From NCBI GenBank assembly GCA_947588845.1, contig CANQAR010000009.1:1-58850 (forward strand): a stretch of 58,850 bases of DNA, written 5' to 3'. The position numbers and the translations under genes are program-made. The notes below the pieces were generated by a model, which was not told the origin of the DNA, searched no databases, and was given only the letters and a program-made list of their open reading frames with translations. Source of the stretch: an uncultured Lachnospiraceae bacterium. GTDB taxonomy: Bacteria; Bacillota; Clostridia; Lachnospirales; Lachnospiraceae. Positions 17,195-26,404 of this stretch are shown one piece after another (the stretch's first letter is position 1; each line of letters opens with the position of its first letter).

Positions 17195-17320
17195 AAAAAG
17201 GCACTTGCCTAAGCAAATGCCTTTAATGTTTTGGCTAAAATATAGGCTCGATAGAGTCACTTTTGGTAAATACCAATGATACCACATCCCATGAGTATCT
17301 TGCGCCCTCAGAACCCTAGC
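17195..17320 (-). ncRNA. Probable structured RNA downstream of the DUF3800 gene
   Basis: A unit of about 120 bases with its own promoter and terminator and no ORF. A closing helix pairs TAGG-g-TTC near the 5' end with GAGCCTA. Inside are GATAC...GTATC, the hairpin TTGGT-attt-ACCAA and a possible TGAG...CTCA pairing. It ends in the terminator AAAGGCATTTGC-ttag-GCAAGTGCCTTT plus a T-run (17224 to 17195 on the minus strand). Several RNA motifs named after DUF3800 have been described from comparative genomics; whether this is one of them is not tested. Confidence 0.65.
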
Positions 17321-17326
17321 TCTATT

Positions 17327-17355
17327 ATAATACGCTTTAAAAGTCTTTTTGTCAA
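17327..17355 (-). promoter_or_regulatory. Strong minus-strand promoter of the structured RNA
   Basis: On the minus strand a perfect -35 TTGACA (17355-17350), a 17-base spacer and TATTAT (17332-17327), with TATAAT overlapping it three bases on. No coding sequence follows, so it should drive the noncoding RNA. It lies after the DUF3800 stop codon. Confidence 0.75.
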
Positions 17356-17392
17356 CTAGTAATTTTATAAAAATACGGGTAAATCTTGAAAG

Positions 17393-18184
17393 TCAATCTT
17401 TAGGAATGATTCTTATACCAAAACGATTTTTATTATTACATTTTCCATCATATGTTTTTCGATAAATATTCGCATTGAAGTTTTTAGTATTCGCATAAAT
17501 TTTTTTATTTATACTTTTTTTGGCTATTTGATTAGGAATAAAATCTGCTAGTTGTAAGCCGGCAATATTTTCCTGCTTGTTTGGGAAATCTATATTTCGT
17601 ATATATTTTTGAATAGAGTGTGAGTTTACGTACATTGTCCCGATAGCTTTTATTTGATGAAAGTGCTGACTCATAGCGATATTTTGGCTATTTTCTCTAG
17701 CCTCGTACTGGATATTGCCTATTGCCTGCTGATGATATAGAAAATGACAAAAATTCTCTATTATTATTTGCATGCAAATGGCACTGTAATCGTTGGAAAG
17801 ATTAGAAGGAAAATTATGTATAAGTTTTTCTTCGATTGCAACACAACCTAAAGTATGTACATCGCTGTTGCGAAGCACATAATCTAATTCTTTATAAAGA
17901 ATAGTACAATTATCGGAATTATTATAAAAGCGTATATATTCAGGTTTTACGTGAGATTTATCCACTCTACGTGATGTTGCGTCTTTTACTTCTTTCTCAT
18001 GTAAAATGATACTCTGGTAATTTTCTAAATCTGGCCATATTTTTTGCTTGACCTGATTGATTTGATGGCTAAGTACAGTATCATGGTATGTATTTTCCAC
18101 AATAATACCACCAATAGCGTAGGCATGTAAAGTTTGTTTTTGGTTTGTTTCACTTTCATCTAAATAAAGTGTATATGTTTTCAT
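17393..18184 (-). CDS. DUF3800-family protein
   Basis: A 263-aa protein with the family pattern: the N-terminal strand YTLYLDESE, whose acidic residues suggest an RNase H-like fold, GGIIVEN, and the C-terminal acidic AGLQLADFIPNQIA. DUF3800 proteins are common in mobile and defence regions and are suspected nucleases, but their function is not settled. The start follows GAAAGGGAAATT. The gene is AT-rich like the island beside it, although it lies just outside the proposed right border. The structured RNA is encoded directly downstream on the same strand, which suggests a two-part protein-RNA module. Confidence 0.85.
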   Translation of the reverse strand: MKTYTLYLDESETNQKQTLHAYAIGGIIVENTYHDTVLSHQINQVKQKIWPDLENYQSIILHEKEVKDATSRRVDKSHVKPEYIRFYNNSDNCTILYKELDYVLRNSDVHTLGCVAIEEKLIHNFPSNLSNDYSAICMQIIIENFCHFLYHQQAIGNIQYEARENSQNIAMSQHFHQIKAIGTMYVNSHSIQKYIRNIDFPNKQENIAGLQLADFIPNQIAKKSINKKIYANTKNFNANIYRKTYDGKCNNKNRFGIRIIPKD

Positions 18185-18355
18185 AATTTCCCTTTCGTTA
18201 AAAAGTTATACATGAACATCAGTACTTTGTTCCTAATATCTTAGTTTTGAGTTCAATTTGCACTATATCATATTTTAGCACAACCTAAATTATACAACAA
18301 TAGTAGTTTATCAAAAATAATAAATTTAACAAACAAATTATTGATAAAAATACTT

Positions 18356-19555
18356 TCAGGGTTCTTCCAGCTTGATGGATTTCATCTCCATATCACGAAT
18401 CGCGAGCGCTACCTGATAGGGAAACAGGTCATTCACCGTCTTGAGCGGCGAGTTCAGCAACTCTTTCATCTTCTGAAGACGGTAGTTGACGGTGTTGCGA
18501 TGAAGAAAAAGCGCGGCCGCGGTCCGCTCCAGGCTGCGGTCGTTTTCGATATAGGCTTTCAGAAGTTCCAGATAGCTCTGCGCTTTCCCCTCGGCGGCCT
18601 CAAGCGGGGCAAGAATTTCATCTGCATAAGAATATAGTACCTCCTCGTCTTTGACGGAGAACAGGATTTTGTAGAATCCCATGTCTTCGAAACTGATGTA
18701 GGGGGTATTGCGGTATATGGCCATGCGCATGGCTGTGTAGGCGCGGTTGTAGCTTTTGCTGATCTGGGAGATGTCGGACACTTCTGTTCCGATTCCGATA
18801 AAGAGAGCCTTCTGTTTAACGGCGTCGCTGTACACGTCGGTGATGATCCGAACCAGATCGGGAAAGCAGGACTGATCTACGTTGTTGGTGATCATCAGTT
18901 CATAATTTTCATGGCTGACAAGGCCGAATTTGGAGGTTTTCAGGCCGTGCGTCGCCTTGAAATGGCGGATCCGGTTGATGAACAGGTAGTTCATTTCCTC
19001 CATCTGCCGGATATTGTCGCCTGGCCGGTTTATATATACGAGGATGACGGTAAACTTGCTTTCCAGGTCGTAATAGCGGCTGAGGATTTCACGGTACTCG
19101 GCTTCGTTGTCCCGCCCGGAGATCGCGTCGTTCAGCGCCTGGTCGTGGATGGAGCTGTCATACCGTTCGCGGATGATGCGCATGCAGAAGTTCTGGATCA
19201 TGTCTGTCATATGGATTTTCCAGGGCATTGTGAGCAGTGGGAAATCATGTTCGTTGCAGTAGTCGAGAACATCCTGCGGAATATCTTCAATAAATTTTCC
19301 CACGTTGATGATCAGCCCGGCGACGTGCTGGTTCACGAGTTTGAACACAAGCGTCATCAGCCAGGAGGGATCCTGTACGGTTTTGATGCCGGTTGTCACG
19401 ACGAGCTCGGAATTGTGAAAATAAGGGATGATGTAGTCGTCCTCGAGCATGTACACCCAGGTCACTGCATTGTGGTATCCGTCCTGTCCGGCGCACAGGG
19501 TCAGGCGGAACTGATTATTGTTTTCGCTGCACAGTTTTTTGAGAGTTAGTGACAT
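18356..19555 (-). CDS. PucR-family transcriptional regulator
   Basis: A 399-aa regulator. The N-terminal PucR domain (residues about 1-125, starting LTLKKLC) is a ligand-sensing region typical of purine and amino-acid regulators. A GGDEF-like middle follows. The C-terminal helix-turn-helix reads LERTAAALFLHRNTVNYRLQKM. It is divergent from the two small genes and the peptide transporter, so it probably controls them; the 209-base intergenic region holds a promoter for the other side. GC content returns to the backbone level here. The inducer is unknown. Confidence 0.9.
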   Translation of the reverse strand: MSLTLKKLCSENNNQFRLTLCAGQDGYHNAVTWVYMLEDDYIIPYFHNSELVVTTGIKTVQDPSWLMTLVFKLVNQHVAGLIINVGKFIEDIPQDVLDYCNEHDFPLLTMPWKIHMTDMIQNFCMRIIRERYDSSIHDQALNDAISGRDNEAEYREILSRYYDLESKFTVILVYINRPGDNIRQMEEMNYLFINRIRHFKATHGLKTSKFGLVSHENYELMITNNVDQSCFPDLVRIITDVYSDAVKQKALFIGIGTEVSDISQISKSYNRAYTAMRMAIYRNTPYISFEDMGFYKILFSVKDEEVLYSYADEILAPLEAAEGKAQSYLELLKAYIENDRSLERTAAALFLHRNTVNYRLQKMKELLNSPLKTVNDLFPYQVALAIRDMEMKSIKLEEP

Positions 19556-19639
19556 TTATATCCCCTCCATTTTTTGAATATTTGAATTGTTTTGTATTCT
19601 CAGCACAAGTTTAACACAAAACTTTAGATTTTACTACCA

Positions 19640-19667
19640 TTTACAGCGGAAAGGTTTTGGATATAAT
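19640..19667 (+). promoter_or_regulatory. Promoter of the small genes next to pucR
   Basis: A -35 TTTACA at 19640-19645, 16 bases, and a -10 TATAAT at 19662-19667. The leader then holds repeated AGAAAGAAACACAG-like units (about 19685-19712), with AGGAGGGATC before the first small gene. Confidence 0.6.
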
Positions 19668-19764
19668 AGTATTAAAGAAACAAACAGAGAAAGAAACACA
19701 GAAAGAAACACAGGCATGCAGGTGATGCTGCTTGGGAGAATAAATATTTAAGGAGGGATCAGTT

Positions 19765-19950
19765 ATGACGACAATTACACTTGACAGAAGTTCAGCTTCC
19801 AACGATTTCTTATTTGCAGCGCTGAATGACGGTGCGTATGCAGACCTGAAGAAGAGCCAGGAGATGGAGGCCCAGAGAAATCAGTGGGAGACCACCGAGA
19901 CGCAGACTTCCCTCGGCGCCAGAGTCAGAGAGTTCTTCCTCGGCAAATGA
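19765..19950 (+). CDS. Unknown 61-aa protein upstream of the peptide transporter
   Basis: The family is not recognised. The start is supported by AGGAGGGATCAGTT and a good promoter. The sequence is hydrophilic: MTTITLDRSS..., then an acidic, Gln-rich helical middle (LKKSQEMEAQRNQW) and an amphipathic basic end (LGARVREFFLGK). There is no signal peptide, cysteine or membrane segment. It lies between a divergent PucR regulator and an oligopeptide ABC transporter, so it could be a signalling or regulatory peptide or a small partner protein; this is inference from position only. Confidence 0.65.
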   Translation: MTTITLDRSSASNDFLFAALNDGAYADLKKSQEMEAQRNQWETTETQTSLGARVREFFLGK

Positions 19951-19994
19951 TAAACAGACATATTTTCTCAGAAATTTTTCAGAAAGGAAAAAGT

Positions 19995-20075
19995 ATGAGA
20001 ATGTGTCCGGAGGCGGCAGATTTTTCTGATGAACAGGGAGAGGTATACTCCTGGAGATCGGAGACACCGTTCTAA
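19995..20075 (+). CDS. Possible 26-aa peptide gene
   Basis: ATG 19995 follows AGAAAGGAAAAAGT, a good ribosome site. It encodes an acidic peptide with one Cys (MRMCPEAADF..., ending WRSETPF). It starts 44 bases after the 61-aa gene and would share its transcript, which ends at the terminator at 20257-20296. It has no recognised family and could be a chance ORF. Confidence 0.4.
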   Translation: MRMCPEAADFSDEQGEVYSWRSETPF

Positions 20076-20256
20076 GATTTGGAAAGGCTGCGAAAGTTTT
20101 GGATATAGCAGATGACAGATGAACGCAGATTCCTTTAGAACCGGAAAGTTCAGAAAGTCTTTTGCTGGAAGACAAATTGTGAACTTTTTGTGAAAAACAG
20201 TGATTTTTGCAAAAAGGTTGCTCTATATAATAAATTAATAGTAAATTGTGTAAAAG

Positions 20257-20296
20257 GCAAACATTTCCGCCCTGAAAAGTGGTAATGTTTGCTTTT
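20257..20296 (+). terminator. Terminator after the two small genes
   Basis: GCAAACATT pairs with AATGTTTGC, extended inside by CCGC...GTGG, and is followed by TTTTATT. It separates the small-gene transcript from the opp operon. The 399-base gap before oppA otherwise holds only the opp promoter and leader. Confidence 0.8.
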
Positions 20297-20320
20297 ATTG
20301 CGTTAAAGCAGAGAAATCAC

Positions 20321-20349
20321 TTGACATTGTTTTTGCAAAATAGTACAAT
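20321..20349 (+). promoter_or_regulatory. opp operon promoter
   Basis: A perfect -35 TTGACA at 20321-20326, 17 bases, and a -10 TACAAT at 20344-20349, about 125 bases before the oppA start. Confidence 0.75.
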
Positions 20350-20474
20350 ATAAAAAAGGCAAAGGGGGCCGGTGTTGTGCATAGTGCTGGCTCTCTTTTC
20401 TTGTATACCGCGTTTTGCGGTGTACATCGCACGCATACAAGGTATGCAAAAATAAATACAAGGAGGAGCTTTTC

Positions 20475-22382
20475 ATGAAGAAAGCAAAGAAGTTAGCAGC
20501 AGTCCTCCTCACAGCGGCGCTCGCAATGGGCACGCTCGCAGGGGGGGGCATGGTCTCATCGGCGGAAGAGCTCAATGAGCTCTGGACATTTGAGACAAGC
20601 AACCGTGAGCTTGAGAACCTTATCATTCTCAACACTGAGATGGCGAATGACCTCAATGTTCTCTGCAACACGACCGAGGGTCTTCTTGAGACGGATTCCA
20701 AAGGTCAGCTGATTCCGGGCATCGCTTCCGAGTGGGGCACCGAGGACGGCGGACTTACCTGGACCTTCAAGCTCAGAGAGGGCGTGAAGTGGGTCGACTG
20801 GCAGGGCAATGAGAAGGGCGACGTCACGGCGCAGGACTGGATCACCGCGCTTGAGTGGGTTATGAACGCGAAAAAGAACGGCGCGAACAACACATCCATG
20901 CCGACGACTCTGATCGCAGGCGCCGGAGACTATTACAATTATACCAAGGATCTTTCCGACGAGGAAGCTTACGCACTTGACAAGACGAAATTCCTTGAGA
21001 TGGTTGGTATCGAAGCTCCGGACGACTATACGCTGATCTATCACTGCGTATCAAACGCTCCGTATTTTGATACGGTCGCTACATCTGCCTGCCTGTATCC
21101 GATGGCGCAGGGCTTCATCGATGAAGTAGGTGTGGAGAACGTTCTGTCTACCGGTATTGAAGGACTCTGGTATAATGGACCGTACACGCTGACTGAGTTT
21201 GTGCAGGGCAACACCAAGACACTGACGAAGAACCCGCTGTACTGGGATACCGAGGCGAAGCTGTTTGACAACGTTGTGATCCGTATCATCGAGGATACAA
21301 CCAGAGGCTATGAGCTGTATGACGCAGGCGAACTTGACCATACGGACCTTTCCGAGGCTACGCTTCGTCAGATCTATGACGACGAGGGACACAAATATCA
21401 TGATCAGCTCGTTGAGAAGATGCCGAGAAAGTATTCCTATCAGATGAAGTTCAACTACAGCAAGATGAAAGACGACGGAACACCGGATGACAACTGGAAC
21501 AAAGCAGTTGCGAACGAGAACTTCCGCAAGTCCATCTACTACGGACTGAATCTGGTTCCGTATCTTGCGAGAACGAATTTCATCAACCCGCTTCACTGCG
21601 AGAACAACGCCTACACGATGAAGGGCCTGCTGTACTTCTCAGACGGCACAGAGTATACCGCAAGGGTTGCTGAGAAGCTTGGTCTTCCGGAGTCTGACGG
21701 AGAAAATCCGAGAAGGTATGATCCGGATCTTGCCGCGGAGTGCAAGGCGAAGGCAATGGAAGAGCTTGAGGCGCAGGGCGTTACATTCCCGATCCAGATC
21801 GATTATTATATCATAGCCGGAGCTCAGAACGCACTTGATTCCGCTACGGTGCTGAAGCAGATCTTTGAGGAGGGCCTTGGCTCTGATTACGTGACGCTGA
21901 ACATCGATACCTATGTATCCAGCCAGACACAGGAAGTCATCGACCCGCAGCTGCAGTCTTTCGTTATCAACGGATGGGGCGCTGACTACGGTGATATCCA
22001 GAACTACCTTGGACAGGAGACGCTGGGCGAGGATACGGCTTACTATTCCATGAACTACACGAATATCAACGACGCGACGGACGAGACTCTGCTGGCGACC
22101 TGGCAGGAGTACACTGACATGGTCAACGCGGCCAACGCGATCGTCGATGATCTGGACGCAAGATATGACGCTTACGCTGACGCGGAAGCTTACATGCTTG
22201 AGCATGCGATGACGATTCCGATGAGTCTTGAAGTTGCATGGCAGCTGACGAAGGTCAACGACTACACAAGATCCAACGCAATGTATGGTATCCAGAACTA
22301 CATGTACAAGAACTGGGATACCTCTGTAGACGCCTATACTACAGAACAGTATGCTGAATTTGCAGAGGAATACAACAAGTAA
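20475..22382 (+). CDS. oppA: Oligopeptide ABC transporter substrate-binding protein
   Basis: A 635-aa binding protein that presents peptides to the OppBC permeases. The SBP_bac_5 fold shows in ASEWGTEDGGLTWTFKLREGVKW and later in the NWNKAVANENFRKSIYYGL region. The signal peptide ends ...GTLAGGGMVSSAEE. Gram-positive OppA proteins normally carry a lipobox cysteine at this place (LAGC), but here it is glycine and no other early Cys exists. The codons form a run of eight G (20541-20548). The start follows AAGGAGGAGCTTTTC. Its stop overlaps the oppB start by one base. Confidence 0.9.
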   Translation: MKKAKKLAAVLLTAALAMGTLAGGGMVSSAEELNELWTFETSNRELENLIILNTEMANDLNVLCNTTEGLLETDSKGQLIPGIASEWGTEDGGLTWTFKLREGVKWVDWQGNEKGDVTAQDWITALEWVMNAKKNGANNTSMPTTLIAGAGDYYNYTKDLSDEEAYALDKTKFLEMVGIEAPDDYTLIYHCVSNAPYFDTVATSACLYPMAQGFIDEVGVENVLSTGIEGLWYNGPYTLTEFVQGNTKTLTKNPLYWDTEAKLFDNVVIRIIEDTTRGYELYDAGELDHTDLSEATLRQIYDDEGHKYHDQLVEKMPRKYSYQMKFNYSKMKDDGTPDDNWNKAVANENFRKSIYYGLNLVPYLARTNFINPLHCENNAYTMKGLLYFSDGTEYTARVAEKLGLPESDGENPRRYDPDLAAECKAKAMEELEAQGVTFPIQIDYYIIAGAQNALDSATVLKQIFEEGLGSDYVTLNIDTYVSSQTQEVIDPQLQSFVINGWGADYGDIQNYLGQETLGEDTAYYSMNYTNINDATDETLLATWQEYTDMVNAANAIVDDLDARYDAYADAEAYMLEHAMTIPMSLEVAWQLTKVNDYTRSNAMYGIQNYMYKNWDTSVDAYTTEQYAEFAEEYNK

Positions 22383-23332
22383 TGATTAAGTATACAATCA
22401 AGCGGCTGGCACAGTCCCTTGTGACAGTCGCGATTGTTGCCACGATCGTGTTTCTGCTGATGAGGATGCTTCCGACTGATTACTTTTTTACAGAGGATCA
22501 GCTGATGAAGCTCACTCCTGAGCAGAAGACGGAACAGTTGGAGGCAGCAGGTTTACTGGACCCGATGGGAGAGCAGCTGCTCCGCTTTTATGGGCAGACG
22601 ATTCGTCTGGACTTTGGCCAGTCACGAAGAATTCAGAGCGGAGTACCTGTGATCAGGGTAATCGGGGACAAATTTGGAATTTCATTAAGACTGGGATGTA
22701 TCGCGCTTATCATCTCTTTGATTGTCGGTGTTGTTCTGGGTATTATCCAGACGCTGAACAAAGACCATATTCTGGATCACGTCGGAACGGCGTACACGAT
22801 CTTTGTCAACGCGGTGCCGAGCCTCGTGTCGTACTCCCTTGTGCTGGTATTCGGCTCGAAGGTGCTGGGGCTTCCGCCGATCTATTCCACGCGTAATCCC
22901 GGACCGTCCAGCATCATTCCGATCGCGTGTCTGACACTGGCGTCGATCGCCAGCTATGCACTCTGGACAAGGCGCTACATGGTGGATGAGCTGAACAAGG
23001 ACTACATAAAGCTTGCCAGGATCAAAGGTATGTCCTCAAAGACGATCATGGTCAAGCATGTGTTCAAGAACGCGTTTGTGCCGCTGGTGCAGTACATTCC
23101 CGCTTCGTTCCTGTACACGATCAGCGGTTCGCTGCTGGCCGAGAGATTTTTCTCTGTGCCGGGCATGGGTCCGCTTCTGACAGACGCGATCACGCGCTAC
23201 GATACAAACGTAGTTCAGACGCTGTCGATCATCTACGCGTCGCTCGGAATCATCGGCGTATTCCTTGGCGATGTTCTGATGATGCTCGTTGACCCGAGAA
23301 TCAAACTGGCAGGCAAAGGAGGTACACGATAA
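22382..23332 (+). CDS. oppB: Oligopeptide ABC transporter permease
   Basis: One of the two membrane channels of the peptide importer, with about six membrane segments in 316 aa. The N terminus (IKYTIKRLAQSLVTVAIVATIVFLL) is typical of OppB/DppB. The cytoplasmic EAA loop reads DYIKLARIKGMSS and contacts the ATPases. The start ATG overlaps the oppA stop (TAATG), so translation is coupled. Confidence 0.94.
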   Translation: MIKYTIKRLAQSLVTVAIVATIVFLLMRMLPTDYFFTEDQLMKLTPEQKTEQLEAAGLLDPMGEQLLRFYGQTIRLDFGQSRRIQSGVPVIRVIGDKFGISLRLGCIALIISLIVGVVLGIIQTLNKDHILDHVGTAYTIFVNAVPSLVSYSLVLVFGSKVLGLPPIYSTRNPGPSSIIPIACLTLASIASYALWTRRYMVDELNKDYIKLARIKGMSSKTIMVKHVFKNAFVPLVQYIPASFLYTISGSLLAERFFSVPGMGPLLTDAITRYDTNVVQTLSIIYASLGIIGVFLGDVLMMLVDPRIKLAGKGGTR

Positions 23333-24252
23333 TGGGTAAGAAGAACGACGAACTGTTCCGATTTGTCGAGTACTCTGCGGAGGCTGCAGAACGCACGGGC
23401 TATTCCGATTATTCCTACTGGAAATCCGTGTTTCAGAATTTTATGAAAAAGAAATCGGCCGTTGTGATGGCGATTATCTTTTTCGCGCTGGTCATCTTCT
23501 CGTTCATCGCGCTGATGATCGGAAAATATAATTATTCTTCTCTGCTGACGGACAGCGCTCTGGCGTTCCAGTCCCCGAACGGCGAGTTCTGGTTCGGCAC
23601 GGACAATCTTGGCCGTGACTACTGGTGCCAGGTGTGGTTCGCGGCGCAGACCTCGATCAAGCTCGCGCTGATCGTGGCCATCGGCGAGTGTGTCCTCGGC
23701 GTGACAATCGGCTGTCTGTGGGGCTATGTGCGCCAGCTTGACCGTCTCCTCACCGAGCTTTACAACATAATTAACAATATTCCGATGATTATTTACATGA
23801 CGCTGATCTCCCTGATGGTCGGCCAGAGCTTCTTCATCATGAGTGTCGCGATGATCTGCTTCGGCTGGCTGACGATGGCGAGAAACGTCCGCAACCTCGT
23901 GCTGATGTACCGCGACCGCGAGTACAATCTGGCTTCGAGATGTCTCGGAACACCGGTGTGGAGGGTGCTCGTCAAGAATATCTTTCCGTACCTTGTCAGC
24001 ATTGTCATCCTGCGGCTTGCGCTCTCGATTCCTTCGACAATCGCTCTGGAATCCACGCTGTCCTATCTGGGACTTGGCCTTGGGATCGACACCCCGTCAC
24101 TTGGCATTCTTCTTAGGAACGCCAGAAACTACTTCCTGGATTATCCGTACCTGCTGATCTTCCCGGCCGCGATCGTATCTCTGATCACGATCACCTTCTA
24201 TCTGGTCGGCAACGCGTTCTCAGATGCGGCGGATCCGAGAAACCACGTATAA
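23332..24252 (+). CDS. oppC: Oligopeptide ABC transporter permease
   Basis: The second membrane channel, 306 aa. It has the OppC N-terminal pattern: a cytoplasmic stretch, a first membrane helix (VVMAIIFFALVIFSFIALM) and the periplasmic FGTDNLGRDYW motif typical of OppC/DppC. The EAA-like loop reads REYNLASRCLGTPVWRVLVK. Start and stop overlap neighbours tightly (TAATG with oppB), consistent with one transcript. Confidence 0.94.
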   Translation: MGKKNDELFRFVEYSAEAAERTGYSDYSYWKSVFQNFMKKKSAVVMAIIFFALVIFSFIALMIGKYNYSSLLTDSALAFQSPNGEFWFGTDNLGRDYWCQVWFAAQTSIKLALIVAIGECVLGVTIGCLWGYVRQLDRLLTELYNIINNIPMIIYMTLISLMVGQSFFIMSVAMICFGWLTMARNVRNLVLMYRDREYNLASRCLGTPVWRVLVKNIFPYLVSIVILRLALSIPSTIALESTLSYLGLGLGIDTPSLGILLRNARNYFLDYPYLLIFPAAIVSLITITFYLVGNAFSDAADPRNHV

Positions 24253-24271
24253 GGAATGGAGGAGACGTATT

Positions 24272-25312
24272 ATGGCAAAAGAACCGATATTATCTGCTAA
24301 AGACGTGGAAATCCAGTTCAGTCTGCGTGGAAAGAAGCTGACGGCGATCCGCAAATGTTCGCTGGATCTTTATAAAGGGGAGACGCTCGCGATCGTGGGC
24401 GAGTCCGGATCCGGCAAATCTGTTTTTACAAAATCATTCCTCGGAATGCTTGACGCCAACGGAAAGATCATCGGCGGCTCCATCATGTACGACGGGATTG
24501 ACCTCTCGAAGTACACGACGGAGAAAGAATGGATGACGATCCGCGGCAAAAAAATTTCCATGGTCATGCAGGACCCGATGACCTCCCTGAATCCGCTGAA
24601 GAAGATCGGCAAACAGATTCAGGAGAGTATCGAGATCAACCAGGGGATCAAAGGTCCCCAGGCGAAAAAGCTGGCTCTTGAGATGCTGGCTAAGGTAGGC
24701 ATCCCGGATCCGGAGCGCCGCTACAACCAGTATCCGCATGAGTTCTCCGGCGGTATGAGACAGCGTGTCGTGATTGCGATCGCCGTCGCCTGCCATCCGG
24801 ACATCCTGATCTGCGACGAGCCGACGACTGCGCTCGACGTGACGATTCAGGCGCAGATCCTGAACCTGGTGCGCAGCCTTCAGGAGGAGCTGAAGATGAC
24901 GGTCGTCTACATTACGCACGACCTCGGCGTTGTCGCCAACGTGGCGGACCGCGTGGCGGTTATGTACGCGGGACAGATCGTAGAGGCCGGCCTGGTGAAC
25001 GAGATCTTCTACGACGCATGGCATCCGTATACATGGGCGCTGCTGTCGTCTCTGCCTCAGCTTGGAGTCAAAGGCGAGCCGCTGCCGACCATCGAGGGTA
25101 CGCCGCCCAACCTGTTCAACACCATCAAGGGCGATGCGTTTGCACCCAGAAACAAACAGGCGCTCGCGATCGATTTCGAGGAGGAACCGCCATTCTTCAA
25201 GGTTTCCGACACACACATCGCGAAAACCTGGTATCTGGACCCAAGGGCACCGAAAATCGAGCAGCCTAAATCTATTCGGCAGCTGCGTTCTAAAATGGAA
25301 GGGAGAAGGTAA
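24272..25312 (+). CDS. oppD: Oligopeptide ABC transporter ATP-binding protein
   Basis: One of two ATPases powering import, 346 aa. Walker A is GESGSGKS, the signature is [11 protein letters not shown], Walker B is [12 protein letters not shown] and the switch histidine is in YITHDLGVV. The C-terminal oligopeptide-transporter extension carries the peptide-family motif around [14 protein letters not shown]. The start follows GGAATGGAGGAGACGTATT. An in-frame upstream Met at 24224 lies inside oppC and is not needed. Confidence 0.95.
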   Translation: MAKEPILSAKDVEIQFSLRGKKLTAIRKCSLDLYKGETLAIVGESGSGKSVFTKSFLGMLDANGKIIGGSIMYDGIDLSKYTTEKEWMTIRGKKISMVMQDPMTSLNPLKKIGKQIQESIEINQGIKGPQAKKLALEMLAKVGIPDPERRYNQYPHEFSGGMRQRVVIAIAVACHPDILICDEPTTALDVTIQAQILNLVRSLQEELKMTVVYITHDLGVVANVADRVAVMYAGQIVEAGLVNEIFYDAWHPYTWALLSSLPQLGVKGEPLPTIEGTPPNLFNTIKGDAFAPRNKQALAIDFEEEPPFFKVSDTHIAKTWYLDPRAPKIEQPKSIRQLRSKMEGRR

Positions 25313-25317
25313 GTGGC

Positions 25318-26247
25318 ATGCCAGATAGAGAAAAGTTAATCGAGATAAAGGACTTACAGATTTCTTTCGGCAGCGGACGAAAAAAATTCGTCGCTGTGGA
25401 CCATGTAAATTTTGATATTTACAAAGGCGAGACCTTCTCACTTGTAGGCGAGTCCGGTTCAGGAAAGACGACGATCGGCCGCGCGATCACAAGGATCAAT
25501 CCGGTTTCCGCTGGTGAAATTCGTTTTAAGGGACAGGTTATCAGCGGAAAGATTTCCAAGGAGCTTGACCTTGAGGTCATCAAGAAATGCCAGATGATCT
25601 TCCAGGATCCTATGGCATCCCTGAATGAGCGCGCGAAGGTTGACTATATCGTTTCCGAAGGTCTGATCAACCATCATCTCTACAAGGATGAGGCGGACAG
25701 GAAAGCAAAGGTTGAGGCGGCTCTGCGTGAGGTTGGCCTGCTTCCCGAGTTTGCGTCCCGTTTCCCGCATGAGTTCTCCGGCGGCCAGAGACAGCGTATC
25801 GGCATCGCGAGAGCGCTGATCATGCAGCCTGAGTTTGTCGTGGCGGACGAGCCGATCTCGGCGCTTGACGTTTCGATCCGTGCGCAGGTGCTGAACCTTC
25901 TGAATCAGCTTCAGAAGACCAGAGGACTGACTTACCTGTTCATCGCGCATGACCTGTCGGTCGTAAGATTCATCTCCGACCGTATCGCGGTTATACATAA
26001 AGGAAGGATCGTGGAGCTGGCAGAGGCGGAAGAACTGTTCCTGCATCCGTTCCACCCGTACACAAAAGCTTTGCTTTCAGCAGTTCCGATTCCGGATCCT
26101 GAGGTCGAGAAGAAGAAAAAGCTGCTCGTGTACGACCCGTCCATGCATGACTACAGTGTCAATAAGCCGATCTGGGAAGAGATCCTGCCGGGACATTTCG
26201 TGTATGGAAACGAGAAGGAACTGGAAGGATACAGAAAAGAGATCTGA
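25318..26247 (+). CDS. oppF: Oligopeptide ABC transporter ATP-binding protein
   Basis: The second ATPase, 309 aa. Walker A is GESGSGKTT, the signature is [12 protein letters not shown], Walker B is [12 protein letters not shown] and the switch histidine is in FIAHDLSVV. It pairs with OppD, five bases upstream. The C-terminal oppF extension ([22 protein letters not shown]) is present. A strong terminator follows, closing the operon. Confidence 0.95.
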   Translation: MPDREKLIEIKDLQISFGSGRKKFVAVDHVNFDIYKGETFSLVGESGSGKTTIGRAITRINPVSAGEIRFKGQVISGKISKELDLEVIKKCQMIFQDPMASLNERAKVDYIVSEGLINHHLYKDEADRKAKVEAALREVGLLPEFASRFPHEFSGGQRQRIGIARALIMQPEFVVADEPISALDVSIRAQVLNLLNQLQKTRGLTYLFIAHDLSVVRFISDRIAVIHKGRIVELAEAEELFLHPFHPYTKALLSAVPIPDPEVEKKKKLLVYDPSMHDYSVNKPIWEEILPGHFVYGNEKELEGYRKEI

Positions 26248-26278
26248 CTGGAAAATGATCTGAATCAGAATACAGACG

Positions 26279-26307
26279 AAAAAGGAGGCCCGAAAGGTCT
26301 CCTTTTT
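26279..26307 (+). terminator. opp operon terminator
   Basis: AAAAAGGAGGCC pairs with GGTCTCCTTTTT around CGAAA (one G-U pair) and runs into T residues. Confidence 0.85.
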
Positions 26308-26404
26308 CCACTAAAAGCTTGATGCCGCATAATTTTTTGTGATGAAAAATCCTGGACGAAAGCGCAGAATTCTGGTTCCGGCTTATCCGGGGTGGGGGAA
26401 GACG

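Noticed and set aside
17195-17320. A tracrRNA of a type II CRISPR system
   Set aside because: No cas9 or repeat array is near, and the RNA is attached to a DUF3800 gene instead.
9123-18350. A prophage or conjugative element
   Set aside because: No structural, lysis, integrase, relaxase or transfer genes are visible.
20119-20193. A 24-aa ORF after the two small genes
   Set aside because: It has no ribosome site and no sign of selection.
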